The notes: generated from the sequence alone by a model not told the origin. A stretch of 64,000 nt of DNA from SG8-30 sp963695155 (GCA_963695155.1 CAVOGD010000005.1:432722-496721), one strand, 5' to 3'. Shown: positions 16,552 to 26,149, numbered from the stretch's first letter. Made by a program: numbers and translations.

Positions 16552-17576
16552 GCGTGAGCGTGCGCAAGGCGCTGGACACGCTGCTGTCCGGCCGCGACCT
16601 GGGCGAGCGGACTTCGCACGAGCTGCTCGTGGCGCTCACCGACGAAGCGCTGCCGGCGGCACTCGCGGCAGAACTGTTGACGGCGCTGCGAGACAAGGGG
16701 GTGCGCGCGGCGGAACTGCGCGGCTTCGCCAGCGGCATGCGCTCGCTGGCGCGGCGGCCTGCGTTCCCGGCCGGACTGCCGCTGGTCGACGTCGTGGGCA
16801 CCGGGGGCGACCACTCGCACTCCTACAACCTGTCCACCGGCGCGGCGCTGCTGGCGGCCGCATGCGGCGCGCCCGTGGCCAAGCACGGCAACCGCTCTGT
16901 TTCCTCGCGTTCAGGCAGCGCCGACGTGCTGGAGGCGATCGGCCTGAAACTGCCGCTCGACGAGGACGCCGCGGCGCGCTGCCTCGCGGCGAGCGGCTTC
17001 ACGTTCCTGTTCGCCCCGCACTACCACCCGGCGATGAAGTCGATCGCGGCGGTGCGCGCGACGCTGGGCGGGCGGACCGTCTTCAACCTGCTCGGGCCGC
17101 TCACCAATCCGGCGCAGCCGCCCTTTGCCGTGATCGGCGCCTACAGCGAGGACGCGGCACGGCTGATGGCGGTGACGCTGAGCGGCATGCCCATCGAGCG
17201 CGCATTCGTGGTGCACGGCGCAACCGGCTGGGACGAGCCGACTCCCGCGGCGCCGTTCCTGCTGCTGGACGTCAAAGCCGGGTCGATTACGCAGGGACGC
17301 CGCGAGGCGGCGGACTTCGGGTTGCCTGCCTGCGACGAGCAGGCGCTGCGGGGCGCGGACGCGGCGCACAACGCGGCGCAGCTGGTGGCCGTGCTGCGCG
17401 GCGAAGCGGCCGGCGCGCATCGCGATGCGCTGGTCATGGGCGCGGCGCTGGCGCTGGAGGTGACCGGCCGCGCAAGCGACCCGCGCCAGGCGGCGCGCGC
17501 GGCCGCCGCCGCGATCGATGATGGCCGCGCGGCGCGGCTGCTCGCGCAGCTGGCGGCGTTCGGCGGCGGCGGCTGA
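16548..17576 (+). CDS. trpD: Anthranilate phosphoribosyltransferase
   Basis: 342 aa, transfers phosphoribose from PRPP to anthranilate. Conserved motifs: GTGGD (residues about 85-89, PRPP pyrophosphate loop), KHGNRSVSSRSGSADVLEA, HPAMK in the anthranilate channel and GRTVFNLLGPLTNPA. N-terminal helical domain and length are standard. It begins at ATG 16548 inside the trpG stop and ends one base before the trpC ATG. Confidence 0.96.
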   Translation: MSVSVRKALDTLLSGRDLGERTSHELLVALTDEALPAALAAELLTALRDKGVRAAELRGFASGMRSLARRPAFPAGLPLVDVVGTGGDHSHSYNLSTGAALLAAACGAPVAKHGNRSVSSRSGSADVLEAIGLKLPLDEDAAARCLAASGFTFLFAPHYHPAMKSIAAVRATLGGRTVFNLLGPLTNPAQPPFAVIGAYSEDAARLMAVTLSGMPIERAFVVHGATGWDEPTPAAPFLLLDVKAGSITQGRREAADFGLPACDEQALRGADAAHNAAQLVAVLRGEAAGAHRDALVMGAALALEVTGRASDPRQAARAAAAAIDDGRAARLLAQLAAFGGGG

Positions 17577-17577
17577 C

Positions 17578-18569
17578 ATGGCCGGTTTCCTCGACGACAT
17601 GGCGGCCGGCAGCCGCACGCGCGCGGCGGCGGCGATGGCACGCGAGCCGCTGGACGCGCTGCGCGGGCGTTGTGCCGGGTTGCCGCGACCGCCCGATGCT
17701 GCGGTTCATGGGCGGGTTCGACGTGATTGCGGAACTCAAGCTGCGCTCGCCGTCGCAGGGCGCGCTCGGCGGATCCGGACACGACATCGAGGCGCGCGCG
17801 CTGGCGTATGCGGGCGCCGGCGCCGCAGCGGTGTCGGTGCTGACGGAACCGGCGCGTTTCGACGGGTCCCTGGAACACTTGCGGCGTGCCGCCGCGGCGC
17901 TGGCGCCCGCGGGTGTGCCGGCCATGCGCAAGGACTTCCTGGTCGACCCGTACCAGCTCTACGAAGCGCGCGCGGCGGGCGCGGGCGGCGTGCTGCTGAT
18001 CGTGCGTATGCTGACGCGGGGACAGCTTGCCGAGATGCTGGACTGCGCGCGGGAGCTGGGCCTGTTCGTGCTGCTGGAGGCGTTCGACGAGGCCGACATC
18101 GAGGTGGCGCGCAGCGTCGTCGGGCGCACGGAACCCAGCGGTGCGCGCGGGCTGGATCCGGCCGGGCCCCCGCTTCGCTCGCTCCGCGGAAAGTCGCTCG
18201 CTTCGGGGGGCCACGGCCACCTCGCCCGCGCGTCAGCCGAGGTGGCGGCCCGCCGGATCCCGGACGCGACGCGACCCGCACCTCGAAAGGAAGGCGGCGC
18301 GGGTGATGCGACGCTGCTGGTCGGCGTGAACAGCCGCGACCTGCAGACGCTGAAGGTCGTGCCCGGCCGGCTCGCGGAGCTGGCGTCGCGCCTTCCGCGG
18401 GGCTGCGCGCGGGTGGCGGAGAGCGGGCTCGAAACGCCGGACCGACGCGGCCCGCGTGGCGCGTGCCGGCTACGACATGGCGCTGGTCGGCAGCGCCTTG
18501 ATGCGCGCGGCCGATCCTGGCGCGCTGCTTCAGGCCATGCTCGCGGCGGGCCGGGCGGTGCGGCGGTGA
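17578..18569 (+). CDS. trpC: Indole-3-glycerol phosphate synthase with 61-residue in-frame insertion (two frameshifts)
   Basis: TIM-barrel enzyme closing CdRP to indole-3-glycerol phosphate. N-terminal MAGFLDDMAAGSR fits IGPS. The frame then shifts in the CCC at 17692-17694; dropping one C gives PRPPMLRFMGGFDVIAELKLRSP. MRKDFLVDPYQLYEAR and GVNSRDLQTLKV follow. A second shift at about 18440 (one extra G in CCGG) restores DAARVARAGYDMALVGSALM, stopping at 18569 with a GTGA overlap on trpF. Reconstructed length is 329 aa, or 268 without the insert, the normal IGPS size. The insert (about 18122-18304, 183 bp) splits VARSVVG from DATLLVGVNSRDL, a loop before a core strand, and contains a palindromic element. 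Confidence 0.85.
18154..18260. repeat. Palindromic dispersed element, copy 1 (inside trpC)
   Basis: Bounded by GGATCCGGCCGGGCC (18154-18168) and GGCCCGCCGGATCC (18247-18260), near-perfect inverted repeats. Inside are a nested stem, GGCCCCCG (18165-18172) with CGGGGGGCC (18204-18212), a second stem GGCC/GGCC, a loop holding two CGCTCGCT repeats, and a separate hairpin CCACCTCG (18217-18224) / CGAGGTGG (18238-18245). It has no stop in the trpC frame. About 80 bp match a second copy at 31304-31382. Confidence 0.75.
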
Positions 18570-19162
18570 GCCTGTTCGTCAAGATCTGCGGCATCACCGA
18601 CCGGGTGGGACTCGACGCCGCCATCGCGGCCGGCGCCGATGCGGTCGGCTTCGTGTTCCACGCGCCGTCGCCCAGGAACGTGGCGCCGGCGGTGGCCGCC
18701 TCGCTGGCGGCGCGGCTGCCGCGCGGGATGCTGGTCGTCGCCGTCACGCTGCATCCGGAGCAGGCGCTGGTGGACACGGTGCTGGCGGCGCTGCGGCCCG
18801 ATGCGTGGCAGAGCGATGCGGAAGACTTCCCGGCGCTGCGCGTGCCCGGGGAAGTGCACTGCTGGCCGGTGTTCCGCGGCGGCGAGGCGCCGCGATCGCC
18901 GCCGCCGCGGCTGCTGTTCGAGGGCGCGCACAGCGGCGCCGGCCGGCTGGCGGACTGGTCGCTGGCGGCAAGCTGGGCGCGCGGCACGGAACTGATCCTG
19001 GGCGGCGGGCTGACGCCGGCCAACGTCGCGGCAGCGGTGACGCAGGTGCGGCCGTTCGGCGTGGATGTCTCGAGTGGTGTCGAGCTGGCCCCGGGGCGCA
19101 AGGATGCGCGGCGGGTCGGCGCGTTCGTGACGGCCGCGCGTGCGGCCGCGGGAGTCGAATGA
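18566..19162 (+). CDS. trpF: Phosphoribosylanthranilate isomerase
   Basis: 198-aa TIM barrel performing the Amadori rearrangement of N-(5-phosphoribosyl)anthranilate to CdRP. General base Cys in VKICGITD; FHAPSPRNV; phosphate-binding LILGGGLTPANV and FGVDVSSGVE. The general-acid Asp is normally in an L-D region; here LLFEGAHSG occupies that place, so the Asp appears replaced or shifted, which is worth checking. GTG start overlaps the reconstructed trpC stop and its own stop overlaps the trpB ATG. Confidence 0.9.
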   Translation: MSLFVKICGITDRVGLDAAIAAGADAVGFVFHAPSPRNVAPAVAASLAARLPRGMLVVAVTLHPEQALVDTVLAALRPDAWQSDAEDFPALRVPGEVHCWPVFRGGEAPRSPPPRLLFEGAHSGAGRLADWSLAASWARGTELILGGGLTPANVAAAVTQVRPFGVDVSSGVELAPGRKDARRVGAFVTAARAAAGVE

Positions 19163-20405
19163 TGGATCACGCGATTACGCCGGCCGAGGCGGCGCGGCTG
19201 CTCGAGCTGGAAACGCGCGGCGCGCTGCCCGACAGCCGCGGCAGGTTCGGGCCGTTCGGCGGCCGCTACGTACCCGAGACGCTGGTACCGGCGCTCGAGC
19301 GCCTCGAGGCAGGCGTGCAGCGCTGGCTGCACGACCATGATTTCAGGCTGGAGTACCTGGATGAACTGCAGACCTGGGCCGGGCGCCCAACGGCCCTGAC
19401 GCATGCGCGTGGCCTGTCGCGGCGCTGGGGCGCGGAGGTCTGGCTCAAGCGCGAGGACCTGGCCCACACCGGCGCGCACAAGATCAACAATGCGGTCGGC
19501 CAGGCGCTGCTGGCGAAGCGGCTCGGCGCCGCTCGCGTCGTTGCGGAAACCGGTGCAGGCCAGCACGGTGTCGCGAGCGCCGCAGCCTGCGCGCGGTTCG
19601 GCCTGCCCTGCGTCGTGTACATGGGCGAAGTGGATGCCGAGAGGCAGGCTCCCAACGTCGGACGCATGCGCCTGCTCGGCGCGGAAGTCCGGCCGGTCAC
19701 GGCGGGCGACCGCACCTTGCGCGCGGCCATCGACGAGGCGCTGCGGGACTGGGTCTCGGATCCGCTGCAGACGTATTACCTGCTGGGCTCCGCGGTCGGT
19801 CCGCATCCCTATCCGTACCTCGTGCGCGAGCTGCAGTCGGTGATCGGGCGCGAGGCGCGCAGCCAGATGCTGGAGCAGGCCGGCGCGCTGCCCGACCTGG
19901 CGGCCGCCTGCGTCGGCGGCGGATCCAACGCGATCGGGCTGTTCCACCCGTTCCTGGCGGACACATCCGTGGCGTTGCTGGGCGTGGAAGCCGGCGGGCG
20001 CGGGCCGGGCCTCGGCGACAATGCCGCGACGCTGGCCTATGGCCGGCCCGGCGTGCTGCAGGGCAGCTACACGATGATGCTGCAGGACGAACACGGCCAG
20101 GTGCAGGAGACGCACTCGGTATCGGCCGGGCTCGACTATTCGGGCGTGGGTCCCGAGCATGCGCTGCTCGGCGCGATCGGCCGTGTCGCCTATGCGACGG
20201 TGACCGACGACGAGGCGCTCGATGCGCTGGCCGAGTGCTGCCGGGCGGAGGGCATCCTGCCGGCGCTGGAGACCGCGCATGCGCTGGCCGGGGCGCGTCG
20301 CTGGGCGGCGCACAACCAGGGCCGCCGTATCCTCATCGGCCTGTCGGGGCGCGGCGACAAGGACATGCGGACCTGCAGGCGACGTGGCCGGGGAGCGGGC
20401 GATGA
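19159..20405 (+). CDS. trpB: Tryptophan synthase beta subunit (3' frameshift)
   Basis: PLP enzyme joining indole and serine to tryptophan. DSRGRFGPFGGRYVPETL, PLP lysine in HTGAHKINNAVGQ, catalytic Glu in ETGAGQHG, phosphate loop GGGSNAIG and IGLSGRGDKDM are all present. As written the frame runs past the end into trpA. Supplying one missing base at 20367-20368 (ATGCGG read as ATG-nCG-G) gives a tail ADLQATWPGSGR and a stop at 20403-20405 that overlaps trpA by ATGA, like the other junctions; length becomes 415 aa. Either ATG 19159 or 19162 may start; the first overlaps the trpF stop. Confidence 0.93.
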
Positions 20406-21178
20406 GCGCTGCGGGCAAGCCGATCGCGGCGGCGATACGTGCGGCAGCTGCGAGCGGCTCGCCTGCGCTGCTTGCATTCCTGACGGCGGGGTTCCCCAGC
20501 CGCGACGGCTTCACGAACCAGTTGCGCGCGGTGGCCGGCGCGGCCGACGTCGTCGAGATCGGCGTGCCGTTCTCGGACCCGATGGCCGACGGCATGACCA
20601 TCCAGCGCTCCAGCCACGCCGCACTGGCGCAGGGGGTGACGCTCACCTGGATACTCGAGTCGCTGCGCTCGATGCCAGGACGGCCACGCGTGCCGCTGTT
20701 GCTGATGAGCTACCTGAACCCGCTGCTGGCCTACGGGCTCGAACGCCTGCCCGCCGCTGCGCGCGCCGCGGGGGTGGGCGGCTTCATCGTTCCCGACCTG
20801 CCGTACGAGGAGGGAGACGCGCTGCGCCGGGCGCTGGCGGCCGAGGGACTGGCATGGGTGCAGATGGTCACGCCGGTCACGCCACCCGACCGCCTGCAGA
20901 TGCTGTGCGAGGCGTCGGCGGGCTTCGTCTATGCGGTCACCATGACGGGCACGACCGGTCGCGAGATGGCGGTGCCGGACGACCTGCTGGCGTACCTTGA
21001 CCGGGTGCGTGCCGCGTCCAGCGTGCCGGTCTGCGCCGGCTTCGGCATCCGCAACCGCGAGCAGGTGACGCGCCTGGCGCAGCACGTCGACGGCGTGGTC
21101 GTGGGCTCGGCGCTGGTCGAGGCGCTCGAGCGCGGCGACGATCCGGTCGCGTTCCTGCGCGGCCTGCGCGCCGGTTGA
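20402..21178 (+). CDS. trpA: Tryptophan synthase alpha subunit
   Basis: 258-aa TIM barrel cleaving indole-3-glycerol phosphate to indole, which is channelled to TrpB. Catalytic Glu and Asp are in EIGVPFSDPMADGMTIQ; LLLMSYLNPLLAYG, GFIVPDLPYEEG, YAVTMTGTTG and FGIRNREQV (phosphate site) are conserved. It closes the trpEGDCFBA unit and converges on the M20 peptidase 21 bp away, with no obvious terminator in the gap. Confidence 0.95.
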   Translation: MSAAGKPIAAAIRAAAASGSPALLAFLTAGFPSRDGFTNQLRAVAGAADVVEIGVPFSDPMADGMTIQRSSHAALAQGVTLTWILESLRSMPGRPRVPLLLMSYLNPLLAYGLERLPAAARAAGVGGFIVPDLPYEEGDALRRALAAEGLAWVQMVTPVTPPDRLQMLCEASAGFVYAVTMTGTTGREMAVPDDLLAYLDRVRAASSVPVCAGFGIRNREQVTRLAQHVDGVVVGSALVEALERGDDPVAFLRGLRAG

Positions 21179-21199
21179 TCGCGCTGCCGGGCGGGCCGC

Positions 21200-22637
21200 T
21201 CAGTTCCGGTAGTCGAGCGGCGGCGGGCGGTCGCCGATGACCGGTGCGTACTTGAAGTCCGGGCCGCGCCGCCGCTCCAGTTCGGCGCGTGCGGCGGCCA
21301 GCAGGTCGGGCCGCTGGAACAGCTCCGCGCCGGTCAGCGCCAGCGTGCGGGCGGCGACATGCATGCCCTTGAAGCCGATCGGCGTGCCGCCCGCGGCGAT
21401 GGCCTGCCAGCTGTGCGAGGGCGTGCCGGGCACCCAGGTGGCGGTGCGCAGGCCGGCGGTGGGCACGTTCCAGCTGATGTCGGCAACGTCGGTGGAACCG
21501 ACGCCGGGGCTCTCGTAGCCGAATTCCTGCACCTCCGCCTGCGAGCCCAGCGGCTTGCCGGAGTTGCCCAGGCTGGCGTACAGCTCTTCCGCGAACGCCT
21601 GGTCCGCAGCGGAGTACCGCACCCCGCCGACCGACTTCAGGCTCTCGTACATCACGCGGCTCAGCGTCTCGTTGGGCAGCAGGTCGTGCACGCCGCCGAT
21701 CAATTCGTGCTCGACCGTCGTGCCGGTGCCCAGGGCGGCGCCGGCGGCCGCCTGCACGACGCGCTCGAAGATCGATTCCACCACCCGCGTGTCCGGGTGG
21801 CGCACGTAATAGAACGTCTCGGCGAAGTCCGGCACGACGTTGGGCGCGCGGCCGCCGCTGGTGATCACGTAGTGGATGCGCGCGTCGGACGGCACGTGCT
21901 CGCGCATCATGTTGACCATGTGGTTCATGGCCTCGACGCCGTCCAGCGCCGAGCGGCCGCGGTGCGGCGCACCCGAGGCGTGGGCGGACAGGCCGTGGAA
22001 GCGGAACTTGGCCTTCCTGTTGGCGAGCGACCGTCCGGGCGAGACGGCGTTCACGTCGGACGGGTGCCAGTGCAGCACGGCATCCACGCCCTCGAAAAGA
22101 CCGGCCCGCACCATGTACACCTTGCCGTCGCCGCCCTCCTCGGCGGGCGTGCCGAAGACGCGCAGCGTGCCGGGTTGTCCGCTGCGCTGCAGCCAGTCCC
22201 GCAGGGCGATCGCGGCCGACACCGACGCGGTGCCGAACAGGTGGTGGCCGCAGGCGTGGCCGCTCAGGCGGCCACGCAACGGTGCGCGGCGCGGCAGCGC
22301 ATCCTGCGTGATGCCCGGCAGCGCGTCGAATTCCGCGAGGATGCCGATGACCGGGCCGCCCTGGCCCCAGCTGGCGACGAAGGCCGTCGGCATTCCGGCC
22401 ACGCCGGCCTGCACCCGTGAAGCCGCCGGCCTCGAGTTCGCGCTGCAACAGCGCCGAGCTCTGCTTCTCCTGGTAGCCCACCTCGGCCCATTCCCAGATC
22501 GCCCGCGCCATCTCGGCGTCGCGCGCTTCGCGGGCCGCCAGCAAGGCGCTGAGGCCGGCGTCCTGGGCCCATACGGGGGCGGCCAGCGCGACGAGCGTGA
22601 GCAGTGCGACCAGACGGGCAGGTTGGGAGCGCGGCAT
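21200..22637 (-). CDS. Exported M20-family amidohydrolase, AbgB-like (frameshifted)
   Basis: Zinc amidohydrolase related to p-aminobenzoyl-glutamate hydrolase subunit B. Signal peptide MPRSQPARLVALLTLVALAAPVWA, then AIWEWAEVGYQEKQSS. Conserved in order: AEFDALPG, GHACGHHLFG (metal His), FGTPAEEGGDGK (Glu base and ligand), LHWHPSD, dimerisation domain near GLSAHA, and SWNVPTAG...GTPSHSW at the C-terminus. The frame breaks at the CCC at 22414-22416 (plus strand); with one base fewer, LEAGGFT joins VQAGVAGMPTAFVA and the protein is 478 aa. The signal peptide suggests a periplasmic role, unlike cytoplasmic AbgB. Confidence 0.8.
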
Positions 22638-22721
22638 CTGGAACTCCGGCCGGGGATGGATGAGGCAGGTAGGATAGCCCGTTGCACGGCGCGGCGCAGC
22701 GCCGGGCCGGGGGGCCAGTCC

Positions 22722-23036
22722 ATGAAGCGCGTCTATACCGCCGAGTCCGTCTTCCAGGTGACGCACATCAAGAATGTGCTCGAGTCGGCCGGCGTGGGCA
22801 CGGAACTGCGCAACCATCGGCTCACGGGCGGCGTCGGAGAAATCCCGTTCCTGGAGACCTGGCCGGAGCTGTGGGCCGCCGAACTCGACGTGGACCGCGC
22901 GCGCGAGCTGATCGAGGAAGCCCTGCATGGCGAGGCGACGGATCACTCGCCGTGGCGCTGCGCCGGGTGCGGCGAGCACAGCGAGGGGCAGTTTGCCGTG
23001 TGCTGGCAATGCGGCCGGGAGCGACCACACGGCTGA
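22722..23036 (+). CDS. DUF2007 (signal-transducing-like) protein with zinc ribbon
   Basis: 104 aa. Residues 1-70 match the DUF2007 fold (VYTAESVFQVTHIKNVLESAGVGTELRN...LWAAELDVDRARELIEEA), a PII-like ferredoxin-type domain of unknown function. The C-terminus has CAGC and CWQC pairs 12 residues apart, a probable zinc ribbon. Divergent from the M20 gene and convergent with ubiB. Confidence 0.75.
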   Translation: MKRVYTAESVFQVTHIKNVLESAGVGTELRNHRLTGGVGEIPFLETWPELWAAELDVDRARELIEEALHGEATDHSPWRCAGCGEHSEGQFAVCWQCGRERPHG

Positions 23037-23057
23037 CGGGCGGGCCGGGCGACCTGC

Positions 23058-24701
23058 CTAGCTGCGCAGTCGCGACAGCGCCCAGCCGCCGCCGCCCAGC
23101 GCCAGCAGCCAGCCGATCCACTCCGGTTGCGTGGCCAGCGCCAGCCAGACCACGCCGCCCAGGAAGAACGCGGCGGCCGCCAAGAGCGCATTGCGGCGCT
23201 GCGCCGCCGCGCGCAACTCGCTGCGCAGCGCGTCCACCGACGCGGATTCGGTACGCAGCCTGAAGTCGTCTTCGTAGGCGTGCCGCACGGCGCGCTGCAG
23301 CACGACCGGCAGCATCTTGAGCGACTCGGCCAGGTCCGGCCAGTGATCGCGGAGTCCCTGCGCAAAGGCCTCCGGGCCGACGCGCTCGCTCATCCAGCGG
23401 CGCAGGATGGGCCGGGCGGTGCGCCACAGGTCGAGCTGCGGGTACAGCTGCCGGCCCAGGCCCTCGATGTTGAGCAGCGTCTTCTGCAGCAGGATCAGCT
23501 GCGGCTGCACCTGCATGTCGAAGCGCCGCGCGATCTCGAACAGGCGCAGCAGCACGACGCCGAAGGAGATCTCGGCCAGCGGCTTGTTGAAGATCGGTTC
23601 GCATACCGTGCGCACCGCGGCCTCCAGTTCGCTGAGGCGCGTGTGCGGCGGGATCCAGCCGCTTTCGATGTGCAAGGCCGCGATGCGCCGCCAGTCGCGC
23701 TCGAAGAAGGCCAGGAAGTTGGCCGCCAGGTAGAACTGGTCGCGCGGCTCGAGCGAGCCGACGATGCCGAAGTCCACCGCGACGTAGCGCGGACTGGCCG
23801 GGTCGCTGACGTCCACGAAGATGTTGCCGGGGTGCATGTCGGCGTGGAAGAAATTGTGGTCGAAGACCTGCGTGAAGAAGATGGTCACGCCGTTCTCGGC
23901 CAGCTTGCGGATGTCGGTGCCGGCGTCGCGCAGCCGCTCGATCGCCGAAATCGGCACGCCGTGGATGCGTTCCATCACCATGACGCCGCGGCGGCACAGG
24001 TCCCAGTGGACCTCCGGCACGTGCAGCAGCGGCGAGCCGTCGAAGTTGCGCCGCAGCTGCGAGGCGTTGGCGGCCTCACGCATCAGGTCGAGTTCGTCGA
24101 GCACTGTCTTCTCGTACTCGGCCACGACCTCGACGGGCCGCAGGCGGCGCGACTCGCGCCAGTAGCGGGTCGCGAGGCCGGCCAGCGCGAACAGCACCTC
24201 GAGGTCCCGCCCGATGGCCTTGCGCATGCCGGGCCTGAGCACCTTGACCACGACCTCGCGCCCGTCGCCCAGCGTGGCCGCGTGCACCTGGGCGATGGAT
24301 GCTGCCGCCAGCGGCGTCTCGTCGAATGACGAGAACAACTCGCCGACCGGGCGCCCCAGCGCGCGCTCGACCTGCTCGCGGGCGGCCCGCCCGCTGAACG
24401 GCGGCACGCGGTCCTGCAGCCTGGCCAGCTCGTCGGCGATGTCCGGCGGCAGCAGGTCGCGGCGCGTGGACAGCGCCTGCCCGAACTTGATGAAGATCGG
24501 CCCCAGCTCCTCCAGCGCGAGGCGCAGCCGCTCGCCGCGCGTGGTGCCCTGGCTGCGGGTGAACCAGGTCCAGGGCGACAGGTAGAAGAGGAAGCGCAGC
24601 GGACGGTACAGGTGCGTCGCGCGCACGTACTCGTCCAGGCCGTGCCGCACCAGCACGCGCTGGATGCCGATCAGGCGGCGGGCGACCTGGAAGGAGATCA
24701 C
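23058..24701 (-). CDS. ubiB: UbiB ubiquinone biosynthesis atypical kinase/ATPase
   Basis: 547-aa ABC1/ADCK-family protein supporting ubiquinone biosynthesis at the inner membrane. KxGQ motif as FIKFGQALSTRRDLLP, Ala-rich loop as PLAAASIAQVHAA, Lys in VVVKVLRPG, catalytic FFHADMHPGN and metal AVDFGIVG. Two C-terminal hydrophobic helices (LLAAAAFFLGGVVWLAL and WIGWLLALGGGGWAL) anchor it. GTG start at 24701 overlaps the ubiJ stop. Confidence 0.95.
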   Translation of the reverse strand: MISFQVARRLIGIQRVLVRHGLDEYVRATHLYRPLRFLFYLSPWTWFTRSQGTTRGERLRLALEELGPIFIKFGQALSTRRDLLPPDIADELARLQDRVPPFSGRAAREQVERALGRPVGELFSSFDETPLAAASIAQVHAATLGDGREVVVKVLRPGMRKAIGRDLEVLFALAGLATRYWRESRRLRPVEVVAEYEKTVLDELDLMREAANASQLRRNFDGSPLLHVPEVHWDLCRRGVMVMERIHGVPISAIERLRDAGTDIRKLAENGVTIFFTQVFDHNFFHADMHPGNIFVDVSDPASPRYVAVDFGIVGSLEPRDQFYLAANFLAFFERDWRRIAALHIESGWIPPHTRLSELEAAVRTVCEPIFNKPLAEISFGVVLLRLFEIARRFDMQVQPQLILLQKTLLNIEGLGRQLYPQLDLWRTARPILRRWMSERVGPEAFAQGLRDHWPDLAESLKMLPVVLQRAVRHAYEDDFRLRTESASVDALRSELRAAAQRRNALLAAAAFFLGGVVWLALATQPEWIGWLLALGGGGWALSRLRS

Positions 24702-25309
24702 GGGCCCGTACGCGCCGACTCGACGCGCGCCAGCCGCGCCTCGAAGCGGTCCACGTCCTCGCGCAGCCGGTCCACGTCGCCCAGCAGCGCCTCGAGCTCG
24801 GGCCGCGCCGGAACCTCGCGGCCTTCCTCGGCGAGGTACTCGCCGACGTTGCGGGCGAAGGTGTCGGCGACCCGCCGCCCGAAATCGAGCACGTCGCGGG
24901 CGGCCCGGGCGAGATGGTGTGCCGCGACGTCGCCGGTCAGGCGCGACAGCTCCTCCTCGAAGTCCGGCCGGGCGGCGGCAAACAGGTCGCGGAACGAGCG
25001 CGCGACCTCGGCATCGCCGCTGATCCTCACGCCGCCGGCCCGGATCCGGTCCTCGGCCTGCGGGCTGGCCAGCGCCGCCAGCGACAGCGGCGGTCCCTCG
25101 ATGACGGCATCGGGTTCGCCTTCGCCCGAAAAGCGCACCGTCAGCCGGCCGTCGGCCACGGCGAAGCGCAACCGCAGCGGCGCGTGCGCGACCCGCACGT
25201 CCAGCTTGCGGCCCGCCAGCTCCGCGACCAGCCGGCTGGCTTTCGAGGACGCCGCGACATGCCGGTTGAGCAGTGATTCGAGTGGCTGCAGCAGGGGCTC
25301 TTCAGTCAT
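24698..25309 (-). CDS. ubiJ: UbiJ ubiquinone biosynthesis accessory factor (SCP2 domain)
   Basis: 203 aa with an N-terminal SCP2-like lipid-binding domain (LQPLESLLNRHVAASSKASRLVAELAG...LRLRFAVADGRLTVRF) and a C-terminal coiled coil (LLGDVDRLREDVDRFEARLARVE). UbiJ forms with UbiK the lipid-presenting factor of the Ubi complex. Position between ubiE and ubiB is the usual gammaproteobacterial order. Start ATG 25309 is five bases after the ubiE stop. Confidence 0.9.
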   Translation of the reverse strand: MTEEPLLQPLESLLNRHVAASSKASRLVAELAGRKLDVRVAHAPLRLRFAVADGRLTVRFSGEGEPDAVIEGPPLSLAALASPQAEDRIRAGGVRISGDAEVARSFRDLFAAARPDFEEELSRLTGDVAAHHLARAARDVLDFGRRVADTFARNVGEYLAEEGREVPARPELEALLGDVDRLREDVDRFEARLARVESARTGP

Positions 25310-25314
25310 GGCGG

Positions 25315-26076
25315 TCAGTAGGCATGGCCGCGGTGCAGCGCGACGATGCCCCCGGTCAGGTTGTGCCAGCGGCAACCATCGAGACCCGCGTCGCGCATCA
25401 TGGCGGCCAGGGTCGGCTGGTCCGGAAACGTGCGAATGGACTCGGCGAGGTAGCGGTAGCTGTCGGCGTCGCCGGTGACGAGGCGCCCCATCGCGGGCAA
25501 TACCCGGAACGAGTACAGGTCGTACAGCGGCCGCAGCGGCGGGACCGGCTGCGAGAACTCCAGCACCAGCAACTGGCCACCCGGGCGCAGCACCCGCCGC
25601 ATGGAGGCCAGCGCGGCCGCCTTGTCGGTGACGTTGCGCAGGCCGAAGCCGATGGTCACGCAGTCGAAGCTGCGATCGGCGAACGGCAACCGCTCGGCGT
25701 CGGCCTGCACGAAGGCCACGTTGCCCGCCAGCCCCTGGTCCAGCAGCCGGTCGCGGCCGCGGTCGAGCATCTCGCGGTTGATGTCCGACAGCACCACGGT
25801 GCCGGCGGCGCCCACCTGGCGCGCCAGTCCCGCGGCGAGGTCGCCGGTGCCGCCGGCCACGTCCAGCGCGCGCTGGCCCGGCCGCAATCCTGCCTGCGAC
25901 AGCGTGAAGCGCTTCCACAGCCGGTGCAGGCCGCCCGACATGAGGTCGTTCATGAGGTCGTACTTGCCGGCCACGGAATCGAACACGCCGCGCACGCGCC
26001 CCGCCTTGTCCTGCGGGGGAACCTGCTCGAAGCCGAAGTCGACCTTCGGCGCGGCGTTGTCTTGCGGGTCGGTCAT
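25315..26076 (-). CDS. ubiE: Ubiquinone/menaquinone C-methyltransferase
   Basis: 253-aa class I SAM methyltransferase methylating the quinone ring. SAM motif I LDVAGGTGDLAAG, GFGLRNVTD and LRPGGQLLVLEFSQP are UbiE signatures; DSVAGKYDLMNDLMSGGLHRLWKR marks the N-terminus. Starts at ATG 26076 and leads the ubiE-ubiJ-ubiB set, 73 bp after the DUF971 gene. Confidence 0.95.
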   Translation of the reverse strand: MTDPQDNAAPKVDFGFEQVPPQDKAGRVRGVFDSVAGKYDLMNDLMSGGLHRLWKRFTLSQAGLRPGQRALDVAGGTGDLAAGLARQVGAAGTVVLSDINREMLDRGRDRLLDQGLAGNVAFVQADAERLPFADRSFDCVTIGFGLRNVTDKAAALASMRRVLRPGGQLLVLEFSQPVPPLRPLYDLYSFRVLPAMGRLVTGDADSYRYLAESIRTFPDQPTLAAMMRDAGLDGCRWHNLTGGIVALHRGHAY

Positions 26077-26149
26077 GGGCGCATCGTCCGGCCGGGCCAC
26101 GATTGTACGGGGCTGGCCGGGGAAACTCACCGAGTCCGCGCGGCGCGGC

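Noticed and set aside
18122..18304. Reading the trpC insert as a new protein domain
   Set aside because: It is Arg/Pro/Gly-rich with no secondary-structure pattern and matches an intergenic repeat, so it is inserted DNA, not a domain.
17578..18569. Calling trpC a true pseudogene
   Set aside because: The breaks match the homopolymer-indel pattern seen in many other genes here, and repairing them restores the overlap with trpF.
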